Positions 18,400 to 27,949 of a stretch of DNA of 64,000 nucleotides are shown one piece after another; positions within the stretch are counted from its first letter, which is position 1, and each line of letters begins with the position of its first letter. Location: NCBI RefSeq assembly GCF_900109565.1, contig NZ_FNZZ01000005.1, positions 62,001 through 126,000 on the forward strand, given 5' to 3'. The notes beneath the pieces are model-generated. The model was given only the letters and a program-made list of their open reading frames with translations. It made no database searches and was not told where the DNA came from. Origin of the DNA: Sphingomonas palmae (GTDB lineage Bacteria > Pseudomonadota > Alphaproteobacteria > Sphingomonadales > Sphingomonadaceae). Both the position numbers and the translations under genes were made by a program.

Positions 18400-19271
18400 A
18401 CGGGCGCGCGCCAGTGGGAGATCGGCCGGTGTTGAGGCAGACACGACCCGGCTGGTCGATGATCGGCTGGTGCGCGCTGGGGGCGGCGGCGATCGCCGCC
18501 TCGTTCGCGCCGCTGCTGGTGCAACTCGGCTACGCGGTGATCGCGGTGGGCGTAATCGGTATGGCGCATGGCGCGAGCGATCTCGCCATCGTCGAGCGGG
18601 CGCGACGCCCCGGTTTTCTGGCGCTCTACGGCGTGGTTTCGCTGGCGTGCCTGTGGTGGTGGACGGCACAGCCCGCGGTCGCGCTGCCGCTGTTCCTGCT
18701 CGCCTCCGCGATCCATTTCGCGCTGGAGGATGCGCCGTCGGGCACGCTCACCGAGCGCGCGGCGCGCGGCGTCAGCCTGATCGCGACACCTGCGGTGCTC
18801 CACGCGGCGACGCTTCGCGAGCTGCTGGTGATCGCGGGCGGGCCGGATGCGCTGGTGCCGGGCCTGGTGACGGCGATGACGTTGATCGGCGGCATCACGG
18901 CTGGTGGCCTGATGGTGCTGGCGTGGCAGCGGCGCGACGTGCGGCTCGCGTTGGGGACGCTGGCGCTGCTGATCTTCCCGCCGCTGGTCGGCTTCTCGCT
19001 CGGCTTCCTGATCCTCCACGCACTGCCGCAGACCGCGATTCGGCAGGAGCGGATCGGGTGCCGCACCACCGCCAGCTACGTCCGGGCGGTCGCACCAATC
19101 CTGCTGCTCGCCTTCGTGCTCGCAGGCGCGGTCGGCGCGCTCCTGCTGCGGGTCGATGCGAGCGGTGTCCGCGCGCTGTTCGCCGCGATCGCGGCGCTGG
19201 CGGTACCGCACCTGCTCGTCACACCGTGGTTCTCGGGTGAGGTACAGCAGGCACACCTTCGCGCGGCCTGA
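18396..19271 (+). CDS. blh: Brp/Blh family beta-carotene 15,15'-dioxygenase
   Basis: Membrane enzyme cleaving beta-carotene into two retinals, the chromophore of the upstream rhodopsin. It has about eight hydrophobic segments. Family histidine motifs are present: GMAHGASDLAIVE, AIHFALED, FLILHALPQ and LAVPHLLVTPW. The GTG at 18396 overlaps the rhodopsin stop (GTGA) and gives 291 residues. An in-frame GTG at 18429 with GGGAG 8 nt upstream is a serious alternative and would give 280. The carotenoid pathway genes (crtE, crtB, crtI, crtY) are not in the window. Confidence 0.9.
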   Translation: MNGRAPVGDRPVLRQTRPGWSMIGWCALGAAAIAASFAPLLVQLGYAVIAVGVIGMAHGASDLAIVERARRPGFLALYGVVSLACLWWWTAQPAVALPLFLLASAIHFALEDAPSGTLTERAARGVSLIATPAVLHAATLRELLVIAGGPDALVPGLVTAMTLIGGITAGGLMVLAWQRRDVRLALGTLALLIFPPLVGFSLGFLILHALPQTAIRQERIGCRTTASYVRAVAPILLLAFVLAGAVGALLLRVDASGVRALFAAIAALAVPHLLVTPWFSGEVQQAHLRAA

Positions 19272-19281
19272 GCGATAAAGC

Positions 19282-20022
19282 TCAACCGCGCGGCGACTTC
19301 TTTCCCGCCAGCGCCGACAGCACACCGCGCAGCGTGCGCACCTCCTGACTGGTCCAGCCGGGCTTGGTCAGCAGCGTGCGTAGTGTGCGTTTGGTGGCGG
19401 GCACGCGCGCAGGCGGGAAGAAGAAGTTCGCCGCCTCCAGCATGTCGTCGAGTTGCGCGATCATGCCGTCGAGTTCCCCCTGCGGCGCGGGCGGATCAAG
19501 CTCGACCTCGGGCGGGCTCGCCAGTGCGACGTGCTTCGACCATTCGTAGGCGACGAGGATCACCGCCTGCGCGAGATTCAGGCTGCCGAACTCGGCATTG
19601 ATCGGAACGGTCACGATCGTGCGCGCGACCGCGACATCGTCGGTCTCGAGCCCCGAGCGCTCGGGTCCGAACAGGATCGCCGAGCCACCCGGTTCGGCAT
19701 GGATCTGGCGTGCGGCGACCTCGGGCGTGACCACCGGCTTGGTCACGCCGCGCTTTCGCACCGTGGTGGCGTAAATGTGCGCGCAGTCGGCGACCGCGTC
19801 GGCCACCGTGTCGAACACGCGCGCGCGTTCGAGCACCACATCGGCACCCGAGGCGGCGGGGCCGGCGGCGGGATTGGGCCAACCGTCGCGCGGAGCGACG
19901 AGCCGCAGGTCGGTCAGCCCGAAATTGAGCATCGCGCGCGCGGCCTTGCCGATATTCTCACCCAATTGCGGGCGCACGAGAACGATCGCGGGCGGCGGGA
20001 TCGTCGCAGCGGTCTCGGTCAT
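19282..20022 (-). CDS. trmJ: tRNA (cytidine/uridine-2'-O-)-methyltransferase TrmJ-like
   Basis: SPOUT-class RNA 2'-O-methyltransferase of 246 residues. Motif 1 is [15 protein letters not shown], motif 2 is [10 protein letters not shown] and motif 3 is [15 protein letters not shown]. This order and the C-terminal helical extension (about 165-246) match TrmJ, which methylates position 32 of the tRNA anticodon loop. Its start overlaps the nrdR stop by 4 bp, so it is the last gene of the rpiB-glyA-small ORF-nrdR-trmJ run. It ends 10 bp from the convergent blh gene. Confidence 0.9.
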   Translation of the reverse strand: MTETAATIPPPAIVLVRPQLGENIGKAARAMLNFGLTDLRLVAPRDGWPNPAAGPAASGADVVLERARVFDTVADAVADCAHIYATTVRKRGVTKPVVTPEVAARQIHAEPGGSAILFGPERSGLETDDVAVARTIVTVPINAEFGSLNLAQAVILVAYEWSKHVALASPPEVELDPPAPQGELDGMIAQLDDMLEAANFFFPPARVPATKRTLRTLLTKPGWTSQEVRTLRGVLSALAGKKSPRG

Positions 20023-20480
20023 CCCCGCGCGGCCTCCTCGACACTGCCGGCGAATTCCTCGAAATCGCGCGCCTCGCTGAAGTCGCGGTAGACGCTGGCG
20101 AAGCGGATGTAGGCGACCGAGTCGAGCCCCTTAAGCCCTTCCATCACCATCTCGCCGATCTGCTTGGAGGTGACCTCGGTGTCGCCGGTGGTCTCCAGCT
20201 GGCGCTGGATGCCGCTGACCAGTTTCTCGATCGCGAGCGCGTCGATCGGGCGCTTACGCGCGGCGATCGAGACCGAACGAAGCAGCTTCTCGCGGTCGAA
20301 CGGCTCGCGGCGGTGCTCGCTCTTTACGACGACCAGGTCGCGCAGCTGGATGCGCTCGAAGGTGGTGAAGCGCGCGGCACAGCCTTCGCACTGACGACGG
20401 CGCCGGATCGCGGCGCCGTCGTCGGTCGGGCGGCTGTCCTTTACCTGGCTGGCCTCATGGCCGCAGAACGGACAGCGCAT
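20019..20480 (-). CDS. nrdR: Transcriptional repressor NrdR
   Basis: ATP/dATP-sensing repressor of ribonucleotide reductase genes, 153 residues, standard length. The N-terminal zinc ribbon uses C3, C6, C31 and C34. The RRRRQCEGC segment is diagnostic. An ATP-cone domain follows (about 46-136). It overlaps trmJ by 4 bp and starts at the base before the stop of the preceding 57-residue gene. Location after glyA is the common alphaproteobacterial arrangement. NrdR boxes would lie upstream of nrd genes, which are not in this window. Confidence 0.96.
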   Translation of the reverse strand: MRCPFCGHEASQVKDSRPTDDGAAIRRRRQCEGCAARFTTFERIQLRDLVVVKSEHRREPFDREKLLRSVSIAARKRPIDALAIEKLVSGIQRQLETTGDTEVTSKQIGEMVMEGLKGLDSVAYIRFASVYRDFSEARDFEEFAGSVEEAARG

Positions 20481-20654
20481 TCAGTCCTTGCGCTTCGCAT
20501 AAGCGACCGCGGCACCCGCTAGCGCGCCGAAGATCGGGCCGACGAAGGGGATCGGGATGGCGACGATCGCGCCCACTGCGCCATACTTCGCCATCTTCTT
20601 GCCCAGCCCCGGAGTCGTCTTCACTTCAGTCTGGATTTCATCGAGCTTCGACAC
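20481..20654 (-). CDS. Small glycine-zipper membrane protein between glyA and nrdR
   Basis: Protein of 57 residues starting at a GTG with AAGGA 8 nt upstream, 5 nt after the glyA stop. Residues 1-23 are polar and charged. Residues about 24-51 form one hydrophobic segment rich in Gly/Ala (AVGAIVAIPIPFVGPIFGALAGAAVAYA), written here as a description of its span, ending in a basic KRKD tail. This looks like a one- or two-pass glycine-zipper peptide. Not a recognised family. Its place inside a tightly packed operon supports it being real. Confidence 0.6.
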   Translation of the reverse strand: MSKLDEIQTEVKTTPGLGKKMAKYGAVGAIVAIPIPFVGPIFGALAGAAVAYAKRKD

Positions 20655-20659
20655 GTCGC

Positions 20660-21970
20660 TTATCCTTCGTAGATCGGGAAGCGTGCGCACAGCTTGCGCA
20701 CCCGACCACGAACGTCTGCCTCGACCTCGGGGTCCCCGTGCTCGCCCTTCTTGGCCAGACCGTCGAGCACGTCGGCGACCATGTTGCCGATCTCGCGGAA
20801 CTCTGCCGGACCGAAGCCGCGCGTCGTGCCCGCGGGCGAACCGACGCGGATGCCGCTTGTCTTGACCGGCGGCAGCGGATCGTTGGGGATGCCGTTCTTG
20901 TTGCAGGTGATGCCCGCGCGCTCCAGCGCCTCGTCGGCGTCGCGGCCCGTTACGCCGAGCGGGGTCAGGTCGACGAGTGCCAGATGCGTATCGGTGCCAC
21001 CCGAGACGAGGTCGGCGCCGCGCTCCTTCATCGTCGCGGCGAGCACCTTGGCATTCTCGACCACCGCGGCGGCGTACGCCTTGAAGTCGGGGCGTAGCGC
21101 CTCGCCGAACGCGACCGCCTTGGCGGCGACGACGTGCATCAGCGGACCGCCCTGGAGGCCGGGGAAGACCGCGGAGTTGATCTTCTTCGCCAGCGCCTCG
21201 TCGTCGGTCATCACCATGCCGCCGCGCGGACCACGCAACGTCTTGTGCGTGGTGGTGGTGACGACGTGCGCGTGGCCGAACGGCGTCGGGTGGACGCCAC
21301 CCGCGACCAGCCCGGCGAAATGCGCCATGTCGACCATGAAGAACGCGCCGACCTTGTCCGCGATGGCGCGGAATCGCGCGAAGTCGATGTGGCGCGGATA
21401 GGCCGAGCCGCCGGTGATGAGGATGCGGGGCTTGTGCTCCATCGCCAGTGCCTCGACCTGATCATAGTCGATCAGGTGCGTGTCAGGCGTTACGCCGTAT
21501 TGCACCGCGTTGAACCACTTGCCGCTCATCGCCGCGCGCGCGCCGTGCGTCAGGTGCCCGCCCGCATCGAGGCTCAACCCCATGATTGTGTCGCCAGGCT
21601 TGGCGAGCGCCAGCATCACGGCGCCGTTCGCCTGCGCGCCCGAGTGCGGCTGGACGTTGGCGTAACCGCAGCCGAACAGCTGCTTGGCACGCTCGATCGC
21701 GAGCATTTCGACCTCGTCCGATGGCGCGCAGCCCTGGTAATAGCGCTTGCCCGGATAGCCTTCGGCGTATTTGTTGGTGAAGACCGACCCCTGTGCCTCC
21801 AGTACCGCGCGGGATACGATGTTCTCGCTAGCGATCAGCTCGATCTGCGTCTGCTCGCGTGTCAGCTCGTGCTCGATCCCCGCAAACACCGCGGCGTCGG
21901 CGTCGGCGAGGCCGCGGGTGAAGAAGCCATCTGGCTGGACGTCGTTGGCGACGATGGGATTGCTGCTCAT
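20660..21970 (-). CDS. glyA: Serine hydroxymethyltransferase
   Basis: PLP enzyme converting serine and tetrahydrofolate to glycine and 5,10-methylene-THF. Protein of 436 residues, standard size. The PLP lysine is K243 in [14 protein letters not shown]. Other hallmarks are ELIASEN near residue 50, [12 protein letters not shown] and HSGAQAN. The ATG at 21970 overlaps the rpiB stop (ATGA), so the two are translationally coupled. The longer frame upstream lies inside rpiB and is rejected. No glycine riboswitch is seen, consistent with the gene being internal to an operon. Confidence 0.97.
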   Translation of the reverse strand: MSSNPIVANDVQPDGFFTRGLADADAAVFAGIEHELTREQTQIELIASENIVSRAVLEAQGSVFTNKYAEGYPGKRYYQGCAPSDEVEMLAIERAKQLFGCGYANVQPHSGAQANGAVMLALAKPGDTIMGLSLDAGGHLTHGARAAMSGKWFNAVQYGVTPDTHLIDYDQVEALAMEHKPRILITGGSAYPRHIDFARFRAIADKVGAFFMVDMAHFAGLVAGGVHPTPFGHAHVVTTTTHKTLRGPRGGMVMTDDEALAKKINSAVFPGLQGGPLMHVVAAKAVAFGEALRPDFKAYAAAVVENAKVLAATMKERGADLVSGGTDTHLALVDLTPLGVTGRDADEALERAGITCNKNGIPNDPLPPVKTSGIRVGSPAGTTRGFGPAEFREIGNMVADVLDGLAKKGEHGDPEVEADVRGRVRKLCARFPIYEG

Positions 21971-22401
21971 GCGGGGTCCTTCAGCTTGTCGACGCGCGCG
22001 CAGTGGCGGCCGCCGAGGAAATCGGTGGACAGGAACGCGGACACGCACGCGCGCGCCATCTCGGGCCCGACCAGCCGCGCGCCCATCGCAATCGCGTTAG
22101 CGTCATTGTGGCTACGCGCGAGGCTCGCCGACAGCGGCTCGGCGACGAGCGCGCAGCGGACAGCGGGATTGCGGTTGGCCGCGATCATGATGCCGATGCC
22201 CGATCCGCACAAAGCGATGCCGCGCTCGGCGCGCCCGTCCGCCAGCGCCTGCGCCAGCGCGTAACCGTAATCGGGATAGTCGACGCTGCCATCGCCGTTG
22301 GTGCCGAGGTCGAGCACGTCATGGCCCTGTTCCCCGAGCCACTGAACGAGATCGGCCTTCATCGCGACGGCCGCGTGATCGGATGCGATGACGATGCGCA
22401 A
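21967..22401 (-). CDS. rpiB: Ribose-5-phosphate isomerase B
   Basis: Pentose-phosphate pathway enzyme interconverting ribose-5-phosphate and ribulose-5-phosphate. Protein of 144 residues. Signature elements are IASDHAA at the N-terminus, [13 protein letters not shown] with the active-site Cys and [13 protein letters not shown]. First gene of the rpiB-glyA-small ORF-nrdR-trmJ run, with ATGA overlap to glyA. The 125 bp upstream, shared with the divergent lipoprotein gene, should contain its promoter. Confidence 0.95.
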   Translation of the reverse strand: MRIVIASDHAAVAMKADLVQWLGEQGHDVLDLGTNGDGSVDYPDYGYALAQALADGRAERGIALCGSGIGIMIAANRNPAVRCALVAEPLSASLARSHNDANAIAMGARLVGPEMARACVSAFLSTDFLGGRHCARVDKLKDPA

Positions 22402-22526
22402 GGTGGTTCGAACGCCTTCGTGGTCGATGACCGGGATGCGACGCCCCTTAGCGAGGTCGGTGCGTGCGCGCTACCCGGAACGCTACGGCCGGAACACTCC
22501 GGCTAACGCGTGAGTTTGGAACGGCC

Positions 22527-23012
22527 ATGAAACAAGTCTTGCCCCTTGCCGCCGCCGTCCTGTCGCTCGCCGCGTGCAACGGCGCGCCGCCGTCGACGAC
22601 GACCAACAGCATGACGAGCGCGGGGTCGACCGAACCGGCCGCCGACAACATCGCTGCCCCGGAGACCGACGCGGTCGACGCAACGCCGACCGCGGCCCCG
22701 GCTGCCAGCCCGACGACTGCCGCCGTGAGCGTGGACGCGAAGAAGTGGGCGGGGCGCTGGATCGGCGTCGAGGGCACCTACCTGAACGTGACGCCGACGG
22801 GCGCGAATACCGCGTCGCTCGAGATGCAGTACGACCTCGACAACAAGGGGACCTATCCCGCGACGGTCACGCCCGAGGGGCTGCGTTTCACGCGCGGCGG
22901 CGAGCAGATGCTGCTGCGTCCGAGCGACGGCGATGCCACCGGGTTGAAGTGGCTCGCGGGCAAGAAGGACTGCCTGACCGTCAAGTCCGGCGAGGGTTAC
23001 TGCCGCGCCTGA
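22527..23012 (+). CDS. Hypothetical lipoprotein
   Basis: Protein of 161 residues. The signal peptide ends in the lipobox LAAC (Cys about 17). A Thr/Ala/Pro-rich low-complexity linker covers residues about 20-70. A compact C-terminal domain (KWAGRWIGVEGTYLNV to the end) follows, with two cysteines (KKDCLTV, GYCRA) that may form a disulfide. The domain pattern suggests a small beta-barrel-like periplasmic fold, but no function is assigned. The 3' end overlaps the convergent citE-like gene by 16 bp. Confidence 0.72.
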   Translation: MKQVLPLAAAVLSLAACNGAPPSTTTNSMTSAGSTEPAADNIAAPETDAVDATPTAAPAASPTTAAVSVDAKKWAGRWIGVEGTYLNVTPTGANTASLEMQYDLDNKGTYPATVTPEGLRFTRGGEQMLLRPSDGDATGLKWLAGKKDCLTVKSGEGYCRA

Positions 23013-23869
23013 ATCGCCTGATGAAGCGCGAGCGTCCGCCGCGCTCCATCGAGGTGCAGCCGCTCGACCATCTTACCGTCGATGCGGATCGCGCCGCGGT
23101 TGGCGTGATCCGGCTGTTCGAAGGCATGGACGATCTTTTCGGCCCAACCGATCTCTTCGGCTGCTGGGCTGAACACGCGGTTGGCGGGCGCGATCTGCGC
23201 GGGGTGGATCAGCGTCTTGCCGTCAAAGCCCCATTCCAGCCCCTGCGCGCACTCGGCCGCGATCCGCTCTTCGTCGTCGAGCACGTTGATGACACCGTCG
23301 AGCGCGATCAGCCCCGCCATCCGCGCGGCGAGCACGATCTGGGTCAGGATCGGGAGCAAGGGTGCGCGGTCGGAACCCGGGCGGCAGCGTAGTTCCTTGG
23401 CGAGATCGTTGGTGCCGACCACCAGCGCGGCCAGCCCGACCTCCCGCGCCGCATCGACGATATCCGGCAGGTTCACGACACCACGCGCGGTTTCCACCAT
23501 CGCCCACAGTGCGGGACCATCGCCGAGTGCCTCGCGCGCCGCATGCAGCGTATCGATCGCCGACACCTTGGGCAGCAGCACCGCGTCGGCGCCGCCACCT
23601 CGCAGCGCAGCGAGGTCGTCCGCGCCCCATTCGGTGTCGAGCGCGTTGGCGCGCACCACTAATTCACGTTGGCCAAACCCGCCCGCGCGCACTGCCTCCA
23701 TCGCCGCCACGCGTGCGGCGACCTTCTGCTCGGGCGCGACCGCATCCTCCAGGTCGAGGATGACGACGTCGCAGGACAGTTCGCGCGCCTTCTGAACCGC
23801 GCGCGGGTTCGAGGCTGGCATGTAGAGCGCACTGCGGCGCGGGCGGATCGGGCTGACGTGGTCGGGCAT
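22997..23869 (-). CDS. HpcH/HpaI aldolase / CitE-like CoA lyase or thioesterase
   Basis: TIM-barrel lyase of 290 residues. RRSALYMPASNPRAV, the metal/acid motif VILDLEDAV, VRANALDTEWG and METARGVV are the typical CitE/malyl-CoA lyase motifs. Members act on citryl-CoA, malyl-CoA or related beta-hydroxyacyl-CoA; the exact substrate cannot be told. No citrate lyase alpha (citF) or gamma (citD) subunit is adjacent, so a stand-alone CitE-like protein, for example an (S)-malyl-CoA thioesterase, is more likely than citrate lyase. Confidence 0.85.
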   Translation of the reverse strand: MPDHVSPIRPRRSALYMPASNPRAVQKARELSCDVVILDLEDAVAPEQKVAARVAAMEAVRAGGFGQRELVVRANALDTEWGADDLAALRGGGADAVLLPKVSAIDTLHAAREALGDGPALWAMVETARGVVNLPDIVDAAREVGLAALVVGTNDLAKELRCRPGSDRAPLLPILTQIVLAARMAGLIALDGVINVLDDEERIAAECAQGLEWGFDGKTLIHPAQIAPANRVFSPAAEEIGWAEKIVHAFEQPDHANRGAIRIDGKMVERLHLDGARRTLALHQAIQARQ

Positions 23870-23924
23870 GGTCCGCCCTTACCCCAGCCGAAACGCGAAC
23901 ACGATGATGTCGGCGACGTAATGC

Positions 23925-24386
23925 TCAGCCACGCGCCAGCTTGACCAGCAGCGCGTCGAGCGCGTTCAGGAAGCGCGAGCGATCGGCCGCCGAGAAGGGC
24001 GCGGGTCCACCGATCTGATCGCCGCCCGCGCGCAGGTCCGCCATGATCGCCCGCGTCGCGATCGCGCCGCCGATCGACGCGGCGGTGAAGGGCTTACCGG
24101 TCGGCGCCAGCACGCTCGCGCCTTTCTTGATGCAGCGGTCGGCGAGCAGGATGTCGCTCGTCACGACAACGCTGCGCGTATCGGCGGCCTCGGCGATCCA
24201 GTCATCGGCGGCGTCGAAGCCGTCACTCACCACGACGCGTCGGATCTGCGTATGCTGCGGCACGCGCAGCCACTGGTTGCTGACGACCACCACGTGCGCG
24301 CCGGTGCGATAGGCGACGCGGTAGATTTCCTCCTTCACCGGGCAAGCGTCGGCGTCGACCAGGATCGTGAGCGAACGCGCGTTCAC
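23925..24386 (-). CDS. UPF0178 (YaiI/YqxD) family protein
   Basis: Protein of 153 residues. LVDADACPVK near the N-terminus, the DDWIAEAA segment and TSDILLADRC are signatures of UPF0178/DUF188, a NYN/PIN-like fold predicted to be a nuclease or RNA-binding protein. The conserved aspartates support this, but activity is unproven. The GTG start at 24386 is the only good initiation codon at the family's usual N-terminus. Ribosome-binding site weak. It faces the penicillin-binding protein gene divergently across about 108 bp. Confidence 0.87.
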   Translation of the reverse strand: MNARSLTILVDADACPVKEEIYRVAYRTGAHVVVVSNQWLRVPQHTQIRRVVVSDGFDAADDWIAEAADTRSVVVTSDILLADRCIKKGASVLAPTGKPFTAASIGGAIATRAIMADLRAGGDQIGGPAPFSAADRSRFLNALDALLVKLARG

Positions 24387-24494
24387 GCGAAGTCCGCCCG
24401 CGTTGCTTCCGCTGTCATCTGCACCACGCTATTGTGTCCCTCTCGGCCGCGGGTTGCGGCCACTGTCATATCGTTGTAAGTCACCGGACAAGAC

Positions 24495-26645
24495 ATGGAC
24501 CCATACGACTCAGGCCGCGTCCGGTACAATCACGCGCCGGCCGACGCGCCGCGCGATCCCTGGCGCCCCGCCCCGCCCCCCGCCCAACCGCTGCCGTCGT
24601 TCGACGCATGGCAGAGCGAACCCGTACGCGAGTACGGCTCGGGTTCTGGCGGTGGCGACGAGCCGCCGCGCCGCCGCCGCATCCGCTGGGGCAAGTGGCT
24701 GGTCCGCGGCACCGCGGCGGGGATCGTGCTGTTCATCCTGGCGGTGATCTGGCTCGCGGTCACCGCGCCCTTGTCGCAGTCATTGAAGCCGCCGACGCCG
24801 CCGTCGATCACGCTGACCGACGCCAGCGGCGTGCCGATTGCGCGCCGCGGCGCGATCATCGGCGCGCCCGTCGACGCCTCCACGCTGCCGCCGCACGTGC
24901 GCGAGGCGTTCGTCGCGATCGAGGATCGGCGCTTCTTCTCGCACTGGGGGATCGACCCGCGCGGAATCGCGCGCGCGGCGTGGCACAACATGCGCGGCGG
25001 CGGGGTGCGCGAGGGCGGATCGACGATCACGCAGCAGCTGGCCAAGAATGCCTTTCTCGACTCAGACCGCACCGCCGCGCGTAAAATTCGAGAGGTCGCA
25101 ATCGCTTTCTGGCTTGAGGCGTGGCTGTCGAAGAATGAAATCCTGTCGCGCTACCTGTCGAATGTCTATTTCGGCGACAACGTCTACGGCCTGACCGCGG
25201 CATCGCAGCATTATTTCGGTCGCAAGCCGCAGAATCTGAATGTTGGGCAGGCCGCGATGCTGGCGGGCCTGGTCAAGGCGCCGTCGCGGCTCGCCCCTAC
25301 CGGCAATCTCGCGGGCGCGCGCAAGCGGCAGGCGGTGGTGATCGGCGCGATGGAGGATGCAGGGTTCCTGACGCACCGGGAGGCTGAAGCGGTGCAACCG
25401 CAGCGCGTGCTCGCCGCCGCGCCGCAGGCGGTGCCGACCGGCACGTACTTCGCCGACTGGGTGCTGCCGAGTGCGCGCGACCAGGCCGGCGAGATCCGCG
25501 ACGAGACCAAGGTCAAGACGACGCTCGACCGCAAGCTGCAGGCGACCGCCGAGCGCGTCATCCGCCAAGCGGGGCTGAAGAAGGCGCAGGCAGCGCTCGT
25601 CGCGATGCGTCCGAACGGCGAGGTCGTCGCGATGGTCGGGGGCAAGAGCTACGCCGACTCGCCGTTCAACCGCGCGACGCAGGCGAAGCGGCAGCCGGGT
25701 TCGACCTTCAAGCTGTTCGTCTATCTCGCCGCGATCCGCGCCGGCATGACGCCGGCCTCCACGGTGGAGGACGAGCCGGTCGAGATCGCGGGGTGGAAGC
25801 CCAAGAACGACGATGGCCGCTACCTGGGCGAGATCACGCTGGCGCGCGCTTTTGCGCGATCGTCGAACGTCGCGGCGGCGCGGCTGACGCAGCAGGTCGG
25901 CGTGCGCAACGTCATCAAGGCGGCGCGTGACCTGGGCATCTCAACGCCGATCGCGAACGAGGCGACCATCGGGCTCGGCACCTCCGAGGTGTCGCTGCTC
26001 GAACTCACCGCCGCCTACGCCGCGATCGCCGACGGGCGCTATCCGGTCGAGGCGCACGGGCTGCGAGAGACCGCAGGCAACAAGGGCTGGCTCGAGTCAC
26101 TGACCGGCGGACAGAAGACAATCCCCGACGAACAGCGCGCGGCGATGCTGTCGCTGCTCTCCTCCTCGATCCGCGGCACCGGACGGCAGGCGGCGCTGTC
26201 GGTGCCGGGTTACGGCAAGACGGGCACGTCGCAATCGGGACGCGACGCGTGGTTCATCGGTTTCGCGGGCGATCTGGTCGTCGGCGTGTGGGTCGGCAAC
26301 GACGACAATTCGCCCAACCCGGGCCTGCACGGCGGCGGCATCCCGGCGCAGATCTGGCGCAATTTCATGCAGGCGGCGCTCAACATCCAGCCCGTGGTGA
26401 AGCCGGTCGTCGTCGAGGAGAATGCGGTCGACCCTGAGGCGATCATCGGCAACGGCGACCCGGTCGGCGACCTGATTGGCGGTGCGGTAGACCAGACCGC
26501 CGACCGGTTGCGTGACCTGGGCGTCGACATCCGCCAGTCGGACGACGGATCGCTGATCGTCGGCCCGCGCGACCGTGGCCCGCCGCCCGCGCCGCCACGC
26601 GAGGAGCGTCGCGCGCCCGACGGTGAGGATGGCGGCGAGGAATAG
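24495..26645 (+). CDS. Class A penicillin-binding protein (PBP1-type peptidoglycan synthase)
   Basis: Bifunctional peptidoglycan glycosyltransferase/transpeptidase of 716 residues. A Pro/Arg-rich cytoplasmic tail (1-66) precedes one membrane anchor (about 69-92). The GT51 domain has the catalytic Glu E143 in AIEDRRFF and GGSTITQQLAKN. The transpeptidase domain has S403xxK406 (STFK), SSN at 456-458 and KTG at 575-577. A disordered acidic/Pro-rich tail ends the protein. It synthesises and cross-links peptidoglycan at the periplasmic face. Monocistronic; ambiguity remains only between PBP1A, PBP1B and PBP1C naming. Confidence 0.93.
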   Translation: MDPYDSGRVRYNHAPADAPRDPWRPAPPPAQPLPSFDAWQSEPVREYGSGSGGGDEPPRRRRIRWGKWLVRGTAAGIVLFILAVIWLAVTAPLSQSLKPPTPPSITLTDASGVPIARRGAIIGAPVDASTLPPHVREAFVAIEDRRFFSHWGIDPRGIARAAWHNMRGGGVREGGSTITQQLAKNAFLDSDRTAARKIREVAIAFWLEAWLSKNEILSRYLSNVYFGDNVYGLTAASQHYFGRKPQNLNVGQAAMLAGLVKAPSRLAPTGNLAGARKRQAVVIGAMEDAGFLTHREAEAVQPQRVLAAAPQAVPTGTYFADWVLPSARDQAGEIRDETKVKTTLDRKLQATAERVIRQAGLKKAQAALVAMRPNGEVVAMVGGKSYADSPFNRATQAKRQPGSTFKLFVYLAAIRAGMTPASTVEDEPVEIAGWKPKNDDGRYLGEITLARAFARSSNVAAARLTQQVGVRNVIKAARDLGISTPIANEATIGLGTSEVSLLELTAAYAAIADGRYPVEAHGLRETAGNKGWLESLTGGQKTIPDEQRAAMLSLLSSSIRGTGRQAALSVPGYGKTGTSQSGRDAWFIGFAGDLVVGVWVGNDDNSPNPGLHGGGIPAQIWRNFMQAALNIQPVVKPVVVEENAVDPEAIIGNGDPVGDLIGGAVDQTADRLRDLGVDIRQSDDGSLIVGPRDRGPPPAPPREERRAPDGEDGGEE

Positions 26646-26656
26646 TAAGCGACAGG

Positions 26657-26680
26657 GCGCGGCGCAGCCTTTCGCCGCGC
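26657..26680 (+). terminator. Possible hairpin terminator after the PBP gene
   Basis: Inverted repeat GCGCGGCG (26657-26664) and CGCCGCGC (26673-26680) with an 8 nt loop, 12 bp after the stop codon. No T-run follows, so intrinsic termination is uncertain. Confidence 0.35.
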
Positions 26681-26842
26681 TCGTGCTCCCTGCGATGCCG
26701 CTCCCGTGTCGGTCGCTTCAACCCCGATCAGGACGCGCCCCGGCGGTCTAAACCCGCCGTTCCAACGACTTGCACGAACCCTGACGCCTAGCCGCACGTT
26801 GTCTGCCCGGCCGCGACTATAGCGGCGGTTGAAGGAACATCG

Positions 26843-27904
26843 ATGTTCGCACAGCTCTCGCTTCCCATCCTGCTGTTGATCTTTGCCGCCAGCGCAGGCG
26901 TCATCTGGATTGCGGGGGTGAAGCTCGCCGACACGACCGACGTGCTCGCCGCGCGGCTTCACCTGGGGAAGGCGCTGGGCGGGATCGTCGTGCTCGCGAT
27001 CGCGACCAACCTGCCCGAGATCGCGATCACCGTCAGCGCGGCGGCGAGCGGCAATATCGGCGTCGCCGTCGGCAACATCCTGGGCGGGATCGCGATCCAG
27101 ACGGTGGTGCTCGTCTTCATGGACATGGCAATGAAGGAGCGGAAGCCGCTCACCTATCGTGCCGCGAGCCTCAGTCTGGTTATCGAAGCGGTGCTGGTCG
27201 TCGCAGTACTGATCGTCGCGATCATGGCGACGCAATTGCCGGGCGACCTGATCGCGTTCCGCGTAACGCCGGGCGCGCTCGCGATCGCGGGTCTCTGGCT
27301 GGTCGGCATCTGGCTGTCGGGCCGCGCGAGCCGCAGCCTGCCGTGGCATGACAGCGCCGGTGACGCCCCCGACACGCAGGAGGAGCCGAAGGGCCATTCG
27401 CAGGGGAAGAAGGACAAGGCAGCGGGGCACAGCGCGCGTGTGTTCTGGGTCTTCGGCGCCGCCGCGCTCGCCACGCTCATCGCGGGCGTGTTGCTGGAGC
27501 GCAGCGGCGACGCGATCGCCGACCATATCGGACTGTCGGGCGTCCTGTTCGGCGCGACGGTGCTCGCCGCCGCCACCTCGCTGCCCGAACTGTCGACCGG
27601 CATCACCTCGGTCCGCATGAAGGATTACCAGCTCGCGATCAGCGACATCTTCGGTGGTAACGCGTTCCTGCCCGTCCTCTTCCTGCTCGCGGTGGTGGTG
27701 TCGGGCGAGGCGGTGCTGCCGTCGGCGCAGGCGAGCGACATCTATCTCGCCGGGCTCGGCGTGCTGCTGACCTGCGTCTACGCCGCCGGGCTGATCTTCC
27801 GGCCCAAGCGGCTGTTCTGGCGCATGGGTGCCGATTCACTTGCGGTGCTCGTCCTCTACGCGGTCGGTGTGGCAGGACTGTTCGCAATCGCGACGCATGG
27901 TTGA
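26843..27904 (+). CDS. CaCA family sodium/calcium (cation) exchanger
   Basis: Inner-membrane antiporter of 353 residues with about ten hydrophobic helices. The two inverted alpha repeats are visible: ATNLPEIAITVSAAA with GNILGG in the first half, and AATSLPELSTGITSV with DIFGGNAF in the second. The paired PE motifs are the ion-coordinating glutamates of the Na+/Ca2+ exchanger superfamily. A charged cytoplasmic loop (about 178-195, with Lys, Glu and Asp) separates the halves. GAAGGAAC precedes the ATG. The ion is unproven. Confidence 0.85.
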   Translation: MFAQLSLPILLLIFAASAGVIWIAGVKLADTTDVLAARLHLGKALGGIVVLAIATNLPEIAITVSAAASGNIGVAVGNILGGIAIQTVVLVFMDMAMKERKPLTYRAASLSLVIEAVLVVAVLIVAIMATQLPGDLIAFRVTPGALAIAGLWLVGIWLSGRASRSLPWHDSAGDAPDTQEEPKGHSQGKKDKAAGHSARVFWVFGAAALATLIAGVLLERSGDAIADHIGLSGVLFGATVLAAATSLPELSTGITSVRMKDYQLAISDIFGGNAFLPVLFLLAVVVSGEAVLPSAQASDIYLAGLGVLLTCVYAAGLIFRPKRLFWRMGADSLAVLVLYAVGVAGLFAIATHG

Positions 27905-27949
27905 CGCGCCCGATTGACGCGGGCGACGGGCCGACCCAAGGCACTGAAC

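Noticed and set aside
22997..23869. Citrate lyase beta subunit
   Set aside because: No citF, citD or citC genes are adjacent; a stand-alone CitE-like enzyme is more likely.
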